A stretch of DNA of 64,000 bases. It comes from an uncultured Actinomycetes bacterium (GTDB taxonomy: Bacteria > Actinomycetota > Coriobacteriia > Coriobacteriales > Atopobiaceae). Made by a program: the position numbers and the translations under genes. Positions within the stretch are counted from its first letter, which is position 1. Each line of letters opens with the position of its first letter. The DNA is taken from contig OMWE01000012.1 of the NCBI GenBank assembly GCA_900314685.1, positions 2,190-66,189 of the forward strand, given 5' to 3'. The notes beneath the pieces were generated by a model. That model had not been told where the DNA came from. It ran no database searches and worked only from the letters and a program-made list of their open reading frames with translations. Positions 35,641 to 44,508 of the stretch are shown here, piece after piece.

Positions 35641-36099
35641 ATGGGCGTCTTTGAAGACACGCTTGCGCGGCTGATCGCCATGCCGCAGGTACAGGAGATG
35701 CGGAAGTACCCGCAACATCGCGGGACCAACTCCTTTGACCACGGCATCGCGGTGGCGGTGGCGGCCCACCACCTGGCGGCACGTCTGGGCTGGCGGGTGG
35801 ACGAGGAGGCGCTTGCCGTAGGTGGGGTGCTCCACGACTACTACCTGCACGAGATCGTGGACGAGGGGCACGTGCGCGCCGACTGGCGCCACGGGGTGAC
35901 CCACCCGCGCGAGGCGCTGGCCAATGCGGAGCGCGACTTTGCCCTCACGCCCAAGGAGGCCAACATCATCCGCAGCCACATGTGGCCGCTGACGCTCTGC
36001 CACGTCCCGCGCTCACGCGAGGCCTGGCTGATCGACGTGGCCGACGACTACGTGGCCGCACGGGAGCTGCGAGCCTACCGGCACAAGCAGGACGCGTAG
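35641..36099 (+). CDS. HD-domain hydrolase
   Basis: The 152-residue cytosolic protein has the HD signature spread as SFDHGIAVAVAAHHLA, then GGVLHDYYLHE (metal-binding His-Asp pair) and a late DVADDYVAARE. HD proteins are phosphohydrolases acting on nucleotides or signalling molecules; the substrate is unknown. GGGAGGCGG lies just before ATG 35641. It is convergent with the DUF438 gene, 12 nt apart. Confidence 0.82.
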   Translation: MGVFEDTLARLIAMPQVQEMRKYPQHRGTNSFDHGIAVAVAAHHLAARLGWRVDEEALAVGGVLHDYYLHEIVDEGHVRADWRHGVTHPREALANAERDFALTPKEANIIRSHMWPLTLCHVPRSREAWLIDVADDYVAARELRAYRHKQDA

Positions 36100-36111
36100 T
36101 CCCCGCCGGTC

Positions 36112-37881
36112 TCACCACTCCTGCTCTTCGCGGTCCTCGATGCCGGCCATGGGATTGTAGGGCTTTTCGGCCTCGCCCTCGAAGTGCTTGCGGGCTGCCG
36201 TCAGGTCCTGGACGAACTCGAGCGTGCCCAGGTAGGTGCCCTCGCGGTCGCGGACGGCCAGGTAGCGTACCCAGAGGTCGCGGTCGCCGCGCTTGTGCCA
36301 CATGTCGAAGCTGTCCTGCTTGCCCGTGCGGAACTCCTCGAAAAGCCAGCGGACCATGGACTCCACCTTGGGCGGGTGGCAGGAGTAGACGGGGCGGCCG
36401 AGCGCCGTGAGCGGACGGGCGAAGTCCTTGGGGCCCTCGGACTCGTTGAAGTAGCGGTTGAGATCGTCGGCGCCGACGAAGGTGATCTCGCCCGGGATGG
36501 TGTTGAGCAGCGCGCGGAGCTCGGGCAGGGTGAAGGTGCCGGAGGGCAGGACGATCTCGGCGGGTGCAGGCTCGGTCGCGGCGGCGCCGTCCGCCTTTGC
36601 GGGAGCGGCCGGCATCGGCGCTGCCTTGCTCCAGACAGGCACGGGCTCGATCAGGCACGGGGCGTACTCGGCGATGTCGAAGGCGAGGTTCTCCCACTCC
36701 TCCTCGCTGAGGTTGGCCGCGCAGATGGGGAAGAGGATGTTGGCCTCCTTGTAGATCATCTCGTCGGCGCGCTTGAGCACGGCGCGGGCGCGGTCGTTCC
36801 AGTCGCGGGCGTCGGGGCGGGCAGCCAGGTCGCGCAGCTCGTCGCGGATCTCGCCGTCGACGGTCCACATCACGTTGGAGGGACCGGTGACCCCGTAGCG
36901 GTTCGCCAGCAGGGGATAGAGGAGGTCGCCCTTCTTGCGGTAGTGGTTGCCGATCTGGCGGAGCTCGTGGATCTCGGCGACAGCCGTCTCGTGGTCGCCG
37001 GCGTCGAGTGCCGTACGGGCAGCGGCGATGTGGGAGGCAATGGCGTCGTTTTCGCTGGTCAGGACGTTGAGCGGGTGGCCGGGCGTGGCGACGAGGCGGG
37101 CGGCGTCGGTCGTGTGGGCGTCGGCTGCCGCGTGGTTGCGCGCGACCTCGCTGGCGGCCTCGGCGGGTTGTGCCACGCTGTCCTGCGCAAACGCGCCGTC
37201 GTGCTGCGCAAACGCGCCGTCGTGCTGCGCAAACGCGCCGTCCTGCTGCGCAAAGGCGGCCTCCACCGCGGCCGCGGCCTTGTCGATCATCGAGGATGTA
37301 GCGGCGCCGTCGATCTCCTCTCGCGTGGCCCCGTGGAAGAGGGCGGAGTGCACGTCGCACAGGCGGGTCACCTCGGGCAGCGGCGCGCCCTCGGCGATGA
37401 GCTGCTGCTCGGCGTCCATGATCTCGGTCGCGTCGACGTCCTGGAAGTGAGCCGCGAAGTCCGCCTGCACCGATTCGAGGTCCTCGCCAGCGGTGAGGCG
37501 GCCGACGTAGGACTTGAGCAGGGAAGCGCGGTCGGTGGGGTCGCTAGCCGACGCGTCCGTCTTCTCTGCTGCCGTGCCAGGCTCGCTATCGGCTGCGTCC
37601 GGCTGTCCTTCCGTCACACCTGCCTTTTCCGTCGCGCCTGCTTCTCCCGTCTCGCCGTCGACGACGATGAAGCCGGCGGCCTCGAGCCGGGATCTGACCT
37701 GGTCGAGGTCGAGCTCCTTGATGGCGCAGCCCTTGGGGATGGTCATCACGCGGCCGACGGTGTTGAGTGCCATCGGTTTTGCGATGTCGGGAAAGCCGAT
37801 GCTGGCCATCACGTCCCTGAGCTCGGGATAGTCCGCGACGAGGTCGTGGACGGTGCGGGAGAGGTCGAGTGTCTTTGCCAT
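36112..37881 (-). CDS. DUF1858/DUF438 protein with hemerythrin-like and PAS domains
   Basis: The 589-residue protein starts with a DUF1858 domain (~1-65; LSRTVHDLVADYPELRDVMASIGF), then a DUF438 segment (~115-205), an Ala-rich linker with three AFAQxDG repeats, a hemerythrin-like region (~265-400, HPLNVLTSEN, EIHELRQIGNHYRKKGDLLYPLL, RADEMIYKEANILFP) and a C-terminal PAS-like domain (~440-560). His and Glu residues in the middle could bind a di-iron site, and the whole resembles redox or NO-sensing proteins of anaerobes. ATG 37881 follows AGGAGG. Confidence 0.8.
   Translation of the reverse strand: MAKTLDLSRTVHDLVADYPELRDVMASIGFPDIAKPMALNTVGRVMTIPKGCAIKELDLDQVRSRLEAAGFIVVDGETGEAGATEKAGVTEGQPDAADSEPGTAAEKTDASASDPTDRASLLKSYVGRLTAGEDLESVQADFAAHFQDVDATEIMDAEQQLIAEGAPLPEVTRLCDVHSALFHGATREEIDGAATSSMIDKAAAAVEAAFAQQDGAFAQHDGAFAQHDGAFAQDSVAQPAEAASEVARNHAAADAHTTDAARLVATPGHPLNVLTSENDAIASHIAAARTALDAGDHETAVAEIHELRQIGNHYRKKGDLLYPLLANRYGVTGPSNVMWTVDGEIRDELRDLAARPDARDWNDRARAVLKRADEMIYKEANILFPICAANLSEEEWENLAFDIAEYAPCLIEPVPVWSKAAPMPAAPAKADGAAATEPAPAEIVLPSGTFTLPELRALLNTIPGEITFVGADDLNRYFNESEGPKDFARPLTALGRPVYSCHPPKVESMVRWLFEEFRTGKQDSFDMWHKRGDRDLWVRYLAVRDREGTYLGTLEFVQDLTAARKHFEGEAEKPYNPMAGIEDREEQEW
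37186..37256. repeat. 21-bp tandem repeat within the DUF438 gene
   Basis: A unit containing CGCAAACGCGCCGTC occurs three times in series, with a partial fourth, encoding in-frame AFAQHDG heptapeptides in the linker. Copy number is likely variable between strains. Confidence 0.75.
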
Positions 37882-38471
37882 GGGTCCTCCTGGAATGCGT
37901 GCAGATTTTATTTGCCGCTTGCAGTGTAGCGAAGAGGTGCCGCCTTTTATGGGGTGCTCACATGGTCTGCATATATCCTACTAATAAAATAGGATATATG
38001 GATGGGTCGCGCGTTGAAGCATGGGGTAGGCCGTCCGCCATTCGCCCTGGTGGGATTTGCGCTGGTAGATGAGCTGCCAAATTGGTGAACGAAGCGGTGG
38101 CGTGAAGGCAGCTGTCCGCCCGCGTGCGGAATCGTACCCGAAATCCAGCCATTCTACCAGCGGATTTGCGGGTGCCGATAGGCACGGGGATCCGTATGGC
38201 GGCAATTTTTCGGGCCCCTGACCTGCGGCGCGAGGGGGCTGGTATCGGCATATAGGGCGATTTCGCACCTCAAAAAGTACCACAAATAAAAATAAGAAAA
38301 TATATATACGCAGGAAATTAATACATCAAACTATGTACTACCAACGAATTTGTGGTACTTTTTGCTGTGCCATATCGCCACCATAGAGATGCATCATGCC
38401 CATCGTAGGCTTCAGATGAGATGGCTGTGACATGTTTGCCCTGCTAGCGGAAAAGCCAGCCGAGCGCAGGC
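37882..38471. other. 590-bp intergenic region with structured AT/GC mosaic
   Basis: Contains the DUF438 promoter side (37882-37970) and an element at 37971-38364 bounded by hairpins. I see no convincing CDS. A 100-codon open frame on the minus strand (37981-38283) lacks a ribosome-binding site and known motifs. Confidence 0.5.
37971..38364. repeat. Structured intergenic element bounded by AT-rich inverted repeats
   Basis: The left end is a perfect 10-bp stem ATATATCCTA/TAGGATATAT (37971-37999). The right end is a 17-bp perfect inverted repeat, CAAAAAGTACCACAAAT (38271-38287) with its complement at 38348-38364, around a very AT-rich 60-nt centre. The GC-rich middle has small stems such as GTGCC-GATA-GGCAC. 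Identity is unknown. Confidence 0.5.
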
Positions 38472-39380
38472 TTACGCCAGTCCGACGTTGGCGAGGAAGT
38501 CCGCGATGACCTGCTCGTACGCCTCGCGGCCGAGGACCTCGCGCGACTCGGCGTGGCCGGCTCCGTCGACCTTGTGGACCTCGACGTTGCCAGCGGTCGC
38601 CTCGGCGAGGCGGTCTGCGTTGTCGGGCGTGATGATGCCGTCGTCGGCGCCGTGGATGATGCAGAGGGGGACCTTGTTGCCGGCGAGCGCGTCGACGGGG
38701 CTCGTGTCGCGCAGATCGAACCCGTAGCGAGCCTGGGTGACGGCGTTGACCGGGCCGATCAGCCAGCCGAGGTGGAGCCGCTCGTACCCGCCTTTCAGCA
38801 GGTCGTACAGGTTGGCAAAACCGCAGTCGGCGACGACGAAGGCCACGCGCGGCTTGTACCGGAGGGCCGACAGCGAGATTGCGCTGCCCATGGACTCGCC
38901 GTGGAGGCCGAGCAGGATCGCGTCGCCGTAGCGCCCGTAGGCGTCGTCGATCAGGGAGAGCAGGTCGGCGCTCTCGGTCTGGCCGAGCGTGCACACGTTG
39001 CCCGAGGGCTCGTCTTCGCCGTGGGCGCGCACGTCGTAGATGATGCAGTTGAAGCCCAGGTCGCGATAGGCGGAGACGTACTTGACCGACCCGTAGCGGT
39101 TGGCGCGAAAGCCGTGGCTGATGATCACGTAGCGGTCGGACTGCGCGGCCGCGGGGACCAGGGTGCAGTGCAGGGTGGTGCCGCCGTCGCCCTGGACGGT
39201 GTAGTCCTCCTGCGGGAGCCGGTCGAAGTCGTCCCAGAGCCCGTGCTCGCGCTCCCAGGCCTCCTCCTCGGCGAGCGTGTTGCCGTGCGGCTCGGCGGTG
39301 AGGCCCGCGAGGTAGTACGAGCCGCCGAACACCGCAACCACCACGAGCACGAGCAGGACGACGAGGATGTTGCGGAGCAT
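38472..39380 (-). CDS. Membrane-anchored alpha/beta hydrolase
   Basis: The 302-residue protein has an N-terminal transmembrane helix (~5-25, LVVLLVLVVVAVFGG) and an extracellular alpha/beta-hydrolase domain. The nucleophile elbow is HGESMGSA (Ser), the acid is in IHGADDGIIT (Asp) and the His in GAGHAESRE. It resembles BAAT/YqkD-type esterases/peptidases; the substrate is unknown. GGGAGG lies 10 nt before ATG 39380 and 4 nt before an in-frame GTG at 39386, so either start is possible. Confidence 0.82.
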   Translation of the reverse strand: MLRNILVVLLVLVVVAVFGGSYYLAGLTAEPHGNTLAEEEAWEREHGLWDDFDRLPQEDYTVQGDGGTTLHCTLVPAAAQSDRYVIISHGFRANRYGSVKYVSAYRDLGFNCIIYDVRAHGEDEPSGNVCTLGQTESADLLSLIDDAYGRYGDAILLGLHGESMGSAISLSALRYKPRVAFVVADCGFANLYDLLKGGYERLHLGWLIGPVNAVTQARYGFDLRDTSPVDALAGNKVPLCIIHGADDGIITPDNADRLAEATAGNVEVHKVDGAGHAESREVLGREAYEQVIADFLANVGLA

Positions 39381-39452
39381 CTTCACGGGGCCTCCCGGGG
39401 CTGGACGGTCGTCTTCCCGGTCATCCGGCGCCTGGGAAGACAAACTTTGCCG

Positions 39453-39481
39453 AAAAAACGGGCGACCGAAGCCGCCCGTTC
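39453..39481 (-). terminator. Rho-independent terminator of the ferritin gene
   Basis: On the minus strand AACGGGCG pairs with CGCCCGTT around a short loop containing TTCG, followed by a run of six U. It lies about 100 nt after the ferritin stop codon. Confidence 0.85.
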
Positions 39482-39581
39482 TGATTCTAGCTGGAATGTG
39501 CAATGCGCGGGTCACGCGAGCCGTCGCCCCGCAGCGACACATCGCCCTGCACCGGGTACGCCGCGCGCCTGTCGCGCGTGC

Positions 39582-40100
39582 CTACATCGGCATCGACGTC
39601 GGCGCCACAAAGACGCGCGTGGCGTACTCGCGGTCGAGCTGGTAGAGGCCCTGTGGGCTCGTGCCAAAGAGTTCCATGTTCTTGATCATCTCGTCGGCGT
39701 TGGCCTCTTCCTCGCCCTGCTCCTTGACGAACCAGTCCAGCATCTGCATCGTGCGGATGTCGTGCGCCTCCTGCGCGACCTCGAAGCAATGGTGGATCAG
39801 GCTCGTGACGTACTGCTCGTGCTCGTAGCCGGCCTTGAGCGGGGCCAGGTCGTCCGCGAAGGTCTTGTCCGGCTCGTCAATCTGCAGCATCTTGGGGGTA
39901 AATCCGTTGTCCAGGCAGTAGCGGCGCAGGATCTTGGCGTGCGCGACCTCCTCCTCGACCTGGATCATGTACCAGTTGGCAAAGCCCTTGAGCCCGCGGT
40001 CCTCGTAGTAGTCCGCAAAGGTCAGGTAGAGGTAGGCGGAGTAGAGCTCCTTGTTGATCTGGGTGTTGAGGACATCGGCCACTTTCGCATCGAGTGCCAT
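39582..40100 (-). CDS. Non-heme ferritin
   Basis: The 172-residue four-helix protein stores iron in a 24-mer. Ferroxidase ligands are visible: Glu18 in NKELYSAYLY, Glu-Glu in VEEEVAHAKI with His, Glu in SLIHHCFEVA, and Gln in VKEQGEEE. Length and pattern match bacterial FtnA. CGAAAGGAGACACG precedes the ATG. A terminator follows. Confidence 0.93.
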   Translation of the reverse strand: MALDAKVADVLNTQINKELYSAYLYLTFADYYEDRGLKGFANWYMIQVEEEVAHAKILRRYCLDNGFTPKMLQIDEPDKTFADDLAPLKAGYEHEQYVTSLIHHCFEVAQEAHDIRTMQMLDWFVKEQGEEEANADEMIKNMELFGTSPQGLYQLDREYATRVFVAPTSMPM

Positions 40101-40347
40101 CGTGTCTCCTTTCGTCGGTTGATGGGTTGCGGGCGCGCTGCCCCTGACGGTCGTTTCGCGCCTAAGAGGAACATGCCCATTCTATGCTCCCCGTATGCGG
40201 CGACCGAAGCGGTTGATGCGTACGCCAAAGTCTTGTCACAAAGCCGGGCGGCGACACGTACCATTTCTGGCGAAGACAAGCGGCGCGGAAGACAAGCGGC
40301 GTGAAGACAAACGACGCAGGCAGCGCGTCGATCGGATGGAGGGACGC

Positions 40348-41487
40348 ATGGCGGCCGATACGCACGACATCTCGCGCGACGCCTTTATGCTCGGGCAGGG
40401 ACGGTTTGCCCGCCGGGGCTACGACTGGTGGTGGCACAACTTCACCGGGCACAACGTGCGGACGGGCGAGGAGAAGACCTTCTTCATCGAGTTTTTCTGC
40501 GTGAACCCGGCGCTGGGCGGGCCTGCGCCCGTCTTTGGACAGCTGCCGGAGAACCGCGCGGCGGGCGTCCGCCCCTCGTACGTGATGGTCAAGGCAGGCT
40601 GCTGGGGGAGGGGCGCGCGGCAGCTCCACCGCTTCTTCGGCTGGGACGAGGCGGACGTCGCACGGGGCATCCCGTACTGCGTGACCTGCGGCAACTGCCT
40701 GGCGACCGAGACGATGACCTGCGGCTCCGTGGAGGTCGCGACCGAGGACGCGGCGGCGCATCCCGAGTGGATGAGCGACGCGGGCTCGATGGCCTGGGAG
40801 CTCGATATCGACAAGCTGATCGCCTACAACGTGGGCCCCGGTGCGAGCAAGCCGATGCGCGACGCTGAGTCGTTCGAGATGTTCTGGCACGCGGAGGGCA
40901 TCAAGACCGCGTATAAGGGCTGGGTTGTCCTGGACGGCGAGCGCTACGAGGTCGAGCCCGCGACCTGCTACGGCTATGCGGACAAGAACTGGGGCGGCGA
41001 CTTCACGTCGCCCTGGGTATGGCTCGCGTCCAACGACCTGACCAGCGTGGTGACGGGCGAGCGGCTGCGCAATTCGGCGCTCGAGATCGGCGGCGGCCGG
41101 CCCAAGGTCGGCGTGGTCGCCCTGGACCGCAAGCTGCTCGGCTGCATGAACTACGAGGGGCGGGCGTACGAGTTCAACTTCTCAAAGGCTTGGACCGGCA
41201 GCCAGACGGAGTTTGCCTGCCACGAGACCGCGGACGAGGTCGTGTGGCACGTGGAGCAGGAGACGATCGAGGCGCGGCTCGTGACCGACGTGCGCTGCCG
41301 CAAAGACGAGATGCTGCTCGTCAACTACGAGGCGCCCGACGGGGCCAAGCGCCACAACCGCCTGTGGAACGGCGGCACCGGCACGGGCCGTCTGCAGCTC
41401 TACCGCAAACGGCCCGGTCGGCTCGAGCTCATCGACGACATGGACGCGGCCCACGTCGGTTGCGAGTACGGGGTCTACGACGCCTAG
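40348..41487 (+). CDS. Tocopherol cyclase-like family protein
   Basis: The 379-residue protein has a segment GYADKNWGGDFTSPWVWLASNDL that matches the tocopherol-cyclase-like signature (usually GYxEKNWGxxFPxxWIWL), with an N-terminal WWWHNFTG block and a C-terminal beta-rich half. The plant enzymes cyclise tocopherol precursors; bacterial relatives have unknown substrates. There is no signal peptide. GGAGGG is 5 nt before ATG 40348. The preceding DNA has three GAAGACAA(A/G)C words. It ends in a 4-bp convergent overlap with ohrR. Confidence 0.65.
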   Translation: MAADTHDISRDAFMLGQGRFARRGYDWWWHNFTGHNVRTGEEKTFFIEFFCVNPALGGPAPVFGQLPENRAAGVRPSYVMVKAGCWGRGARQLHRFFGWDEADVARGIPYCVTCGNCLATETMTCGSVEVATEDAAAHPEWMSDAGSMAWELDIDKLIAYNVGPGASKPMRDAESFEMFWHAEGIKTAYKGWVVLDGERYEVEPATCYGYADKNWGGDFTSPWVWLASNDLTSVVTGERLRNSALEIGGGRPKVGVVALDRKLLGCMNYEGRAYEFNFSKAWTGSQTEFACHETADEVVWHVEQETIEARLVTDVRCRKDEMLLVNYEAPDGAKRHNRLWNGGTGTGRLQLYRKRPGRLELIDDMDAAHVGCEYGVYDA

Positions 41488-41960
41488 CCGCGCGCGTCGA
41501 GCGAGACCATGATCTTGTCGAGCAGGCGGCGGATCTCGACGGCCTCCTGCGGAGTCAGGCCGAGGCGAGAGGCGATGCATTCGGGCACGCCCTTGGCGCG
41601 CTCGCGCAGCTCCATGCCCTGATCGGTGATAGACACGTCGAGACGGCGTTCGTCTTCACGGCTGCGTCGCCGCGTGACCAGGCCCTTGGCCTCGAGTTTC
41701 TTGAGTAGGGGCGTCAGGGTGCCGGAGTCCAGGTGCAGACGGTCGCCGAGGTGGCCGACCGACACGGTGCGCTCCTCCCACAGCACCATCAGGGCGATGT
41801 ACTGGGTGTAGGTGAGGCCGAGCCCGGTGAGGTAGGGACCGTAGCTCTTCACGATCGCGTGCGACGCGGCGTAGAGGGGAAAGCAGAGCTGGTTGTCGAG
41901 GGCGAGGGGGTCGAAACCCTCCGGGAAGGCCTGGTGCCCTCCCTCCGTCTTGGTCGGCAT
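41484..41960 (-). CDS. ohrR: OhrR-type MarR-family peroxide sensor
   Basis: The 158-residue winged-helix repressor has LDNQLCFPLYAASHAI with Cys26, which fits the reactive Cys of OhrR, then TYTQYIALMVLWEE and the HTH/wing (GTLTPLLKKLEAKGLVTRRRSREDERR). Peroxide oxidation of the Cys releases OhrR from DNA. The gene lies 24 nt after gpx and is co-transcribed with it. A fitting operator lies in the gpx promoter. Confidence 0.85.
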   Translation of the reverse strand: MPTKTEGGHQAFPEGFDPLALDNQLCFPLYAASHAIVKSYGPYLTGLGLTYTQYIALMVLWEERTVSVGHLGDRLHLDSGTLTPLLKKLEAKGLVTRRRSREDERRLDVSITDQGMELRERAKGVPECIASRLGLTPQEAVEIRRLLDKIMVSLDARG

Positions 41961-41984
41961 GCGCTCTCCTCCGTCCGGATGTGC

Positions 41985-42524
41985 CTAGAGCTGCGCGCGG
42001 ACGGCGTCGGCGACGTCCTTCATGTCGACGGTCGGCTCGAAGCGCGCGACGACCTCGCCGGTGCGGTCCACCAGGAACTTGGTGAAGTTCCACTTGATGT
42101 AGGCCTTGTCGCCGAACTCCTTGTCCACGGACTTGGCGACCTTGTTCATCACGATCTTCTTCAGGCCGTTGAAGCCCTGGAAGGGGTAGGCCGTGGCCAT
42201 GTCGGCAAAGAGGGGGATGGCGCCGTCGCCGTTGACCTCGATCTTCTTGAACTGCGGGAACTCGGTGCCGAACTTGAGGGTGCAGAACTGGTGGATCTCC
42301 TCGTCGTCGCCGGGCGCCTGGTTGGCAAACTGATTGCAGGGGAAATCGAGGACCTCGAAGCCGCGGTCGCGGCACTCGGCGTAGAGCTTCTCCAGGTCCT
42401 CGTACTGCGGGGTGAAACCGCAGCCGGTGGCCGTGTTGACGAAAAGCAGGACCTTGCCCTCGTAGTCACGCAGGCTGACCTGCTCGCCGCCGGGCTTCTC
42501 GACTGTGTAACCGTAGACGTTCAT
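41985..42524 (-). CDS. Glutathione/thioredoxin peroxidase (Gpx family)
   Basis: The 179-residue peroxidase has NTATGCGFTPQY with peroxidatic Cys35, FPCNQFANQ with candidate resolving Cys63, and KWNFTKFLVDRTG with the conserved Trp/Asn. In bacteria without glutathione these enzymes use thioredoxin. GCGAAAGGAG precedes the ATG. It forms an operon with ohrR. Confidence 0.92.
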   Translation of the reverse strand: MNVYGYTVEKPGGEQVSLRDYEGKVLLFVNTATGCGFTPQYEDLEKLYAECRDRGFEVLDFPCNQFANQAPGDDEEIHQFCTLKFGTEFPQFKKIEVNGDGAIPLFADMATAYPFQGFNGLKKIVMNKVAKSVDKEFGDKAYIKWNFTKFLVDRTGEVVARFEPTVDMKDVADAVRAQL

Positions 42525-42594
42525 GTGCGCTCCTTTCGCGGGCCCCTCAGAGTCGTCCTGACTCTTCGAGCCGTCCGTTTCTTCTTCTGACGAA

Positions 42595-42623
42595 ACTATA
42601 GAGCAAAATTAAATTGCGTACAA
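42595..42623 (-). promoter_or_regulatory. gpx-ohrR promoter with an OhrR-like operator between -35 and -10
   Basis: On the minus strand -35 TTGTAC (42623-42618) and -10 TATAGT (42600-42595) are 17 bp apart. The spacer holds AATT-A-AATT within a quasi-palindrome (42603-42617, GCAAAATTAAATTGC on plus), like the AATTxAATT core of OhrR sites. Bound repressor would cover the promoter. Confidence 0.65.
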
Positions 42624-42713
42624 TATAAAATAATCCCGTAGCCTTTCAGACACAAAGACTCCGTACAATGGACGGCGTTGTGAGGGCGGGAGTTCGGGAT
42701 TCAGGGGTACGGC

Positions 42714-43991
42714 ATGACGCTGACGCGGGAACTGCGCAAGGTGGGGCGCGAGGAGCGCCTGCTCGTCTTGGCCAACCTGCTGATGCAGATCGGCTTCCAG
42801 TCCACCTACTTCATCTGCTTCATCGGTATCGCGACGTACCGCTTCGCCGCGGACGCCTTCGTGGTCTCGGCCCTGATCTTCCTGCTCAACGCCACCATCG
42901 CTCTCGGCAACGCGGTGGTCGGCGTCGTGATCGACCGCATCGGGCCGCGCCGCACGCTGCTCATCACGCTCGCGGCCTACGCGGCGCTGGGCGCCCTGTG
43001 CGCCGTCGTGCCCATGACGTTGCCGCTGCTCTTTGTGCTTTGCGGCGTCTTTGGCCTGCTGCATGGCTTCATGTCCACGGCGACCATGGCCTACCCGCCC
43101 TTCCTCACGGATGACCCCGAGACGCTCAAGCGTCTGAACTCGCTGTCCGACACTGCGACCAACATCGCGGTCATCGCCGGCCCCGCGATCGGCGGCCTCA
43201 TCGTGCAGGTGTCGCGCGAGCAGACGGTATTTGTGCTCTTTGCGGTCTGCATCGCGCTGGCGATCGCGCCTGTCTACGCCTGTCGCGAGCTCCTGCACCC
43301 GAAAAAGGACGTGAACGTGGAGCAGCAGGACGCGGGGCAGCTGGACGCGGGGCAGCCGGACGCCGCGCGAGGCCGGGGCAAGCTCTCCCGCTTTTGGCGC
43401 GAGTTCTTGGAGGGGCTGCGCGTGACCTTTACGTCGCGGGCGCTGCGGTTCGTCTTCATCGTGGGCTTCTTGGGCAACTTCGCGTACGGGGCCTATGACT
43501 CGCTCGAGGCGCTCTTTTACCGCGACGTGCTGATGCTGGGCTCGGAGTGGATGGGTTGGTTGTCATCGATCATGGGCGTGGGCTGCGTGGCCGGCTCGCT
43601 GCTGATGCTGCGCCTGCCCGCAGGCCGCGTGAACGAGTCCCTGCTCTCCCTCATGCTGATGGTGTGCGGGATGGGCTCGATGCTCTACACGGGCACGCGG
43701 TACCTCGGCTGCGCGATGGCGGGGCAGATGGTGTGCGGCTTTGGGTACGGCCTGATGATTCCCGTCCAGCACCTGCTCACGCAGCGCAACTGCGACCTCG
43801 CCTATCTCGGGCGCGTGACGTCGGTCCTGCGCCTGGCCAGCCTGCTCGCCGGTACGGTGCCGCTGCTGATCGCGCCCTTCATCGCGGCGGCGGTCGGGGT
43901 GCAGGCGGTGCTCTTCGGGGCCGCGACCTTTGTGGCGTTGGTCGGGGCATGTGCGCTGGTGGGCGCGCGGTGGCGCGAAAGGAAGGACTGA
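42714..43991 (+). CDS. MFS transporter
   Basis: The 425-residue membrane protein has about twelve hydrophobic segments with a central cytoplasmic loop (~200-230) containing a GQLDAG/GQPDA mini-repeat. The segment VVGVVIDRIGPRRTLL after helix 2 is the MFS loop motif. The substrate is unknown. AGGGG lies before the ATG. It ends 1 nt before the Nudix gene, which suggests one transcript. Confidence 0.85.
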   Translation: MTLTRELRKVGREERLLVLANLLMQIGFQSTYFICFIGIATYRFAADAFVVSALIFLLNATIALGNAVVGVVIDRIGPRRTLLITLAAYAALGALCAVVPMTLPLLFVLCGVFGLLHGFMSTATMAYPPFLTDDPETLKRLNSLSDTATNIAVIAGPAIGGLIVQVSREQTVFVLFAVCIALAIAPVYACRELLHPKKDVNVEQQDAGQLDAGQPDAARGRGKLSRFWREFLEGLRVTFTSRALRFVFIVGFLGNFAYGAYDSLEALFYRDVLMLGSEWMGWLSSIMGVGCVAGSLLMLRLPAGRVNESLLSLMLMVCGMGSMLYTGTRYLGCAMAGQMVCGFGYGLMIPVQHLLTQRNCDLAYLGRVTSVLRLASLLAGTVPLLIAPFIAAAVGVQAVLFGAATFVALVGACALVGARWRERKD

Positions 43992-43992
43992 G

Positions 43993-44508
43993 ATGGAGTA
44001 CTGGGACATCTACGACGAGAACCGCGTCAAGACGGGCCGCGTGATGGCACGCGAGGACTGGCACTTTGACATGCAACCGGGCGACTACCACCTGTCCGTG
44101 ATCTGCCTGGTAGAGCAGCGCGGGACCGGCCACATCCTCATCACCCGCCGCAAGGAGGACAAGGCGTGGGCGGCCGGCTGGTGGGAGCTGCCGGGCGGCG
44201 GCGTCCAGGCGGGGGAGGAGCCGCTGGAGGCGGCGATCCGCGAGACGCGCGAGGAGACGGGCATCGACGTGGCAGCCGCGGGCGGCGAGCGTGTCTTCAC
44301 CTACTCGCGCGCGACGCCGGGCGACCACAACAACTATTTCATGGACGTCTATCGGTTCGTTGTTGATTTTGACGAGGCGGACGTGCGGATTCAGGCCGAT
44401 GAGGTCGCGGGCTGGCAGCTCGCGACGGTCGATGAGATCCGCGAGCTCGGCAGGCAGGGCATTTTCCTGCACTACGACAGCATCCGCAGCGTCTTTGGTA
44501 TGGAATAG
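43993..44508 (+). CDS. Nudix hydrolase
   Basis: The 171-residue protein has a full Nudix box GGGVQAGEEPLEAAIRETREETGID (only motif ends are given here: G-x5-E at about 73-79 and REETGID), preceded by WELPGGG. Its N-terminus (EYWDIYDENRVKTGR) is like the MutT/YfcD subgroup. It hydrolyses nucleoside diphosphate-linked substrates; identity unknown. AAGGAAGGA precedes the ATG. It follows the MFS gene by 1 nt. Confidence 0.9.
   Translation: MEYWDIYDENRVKTGRVMAREDWHFDMQPGDYHLSVICLVEQRGTGHILITRRKEDKAWAAGWWELPGGGVQAGEEPLEAAIRETREETGIDVAAAGGERVFTYSRATPGDHNNYFMDVYRFVVDFDEADVRIQADEVAGWQLATVDEIRELGRQGIFLHYDSIRSVFGME

Noticed and set aside
37981..38283. 100-residue minus-strand CDS
   Set aside because: Lacks a Shine-Dalgarno and known motifs and spans the structured element; kept only as a possibility.
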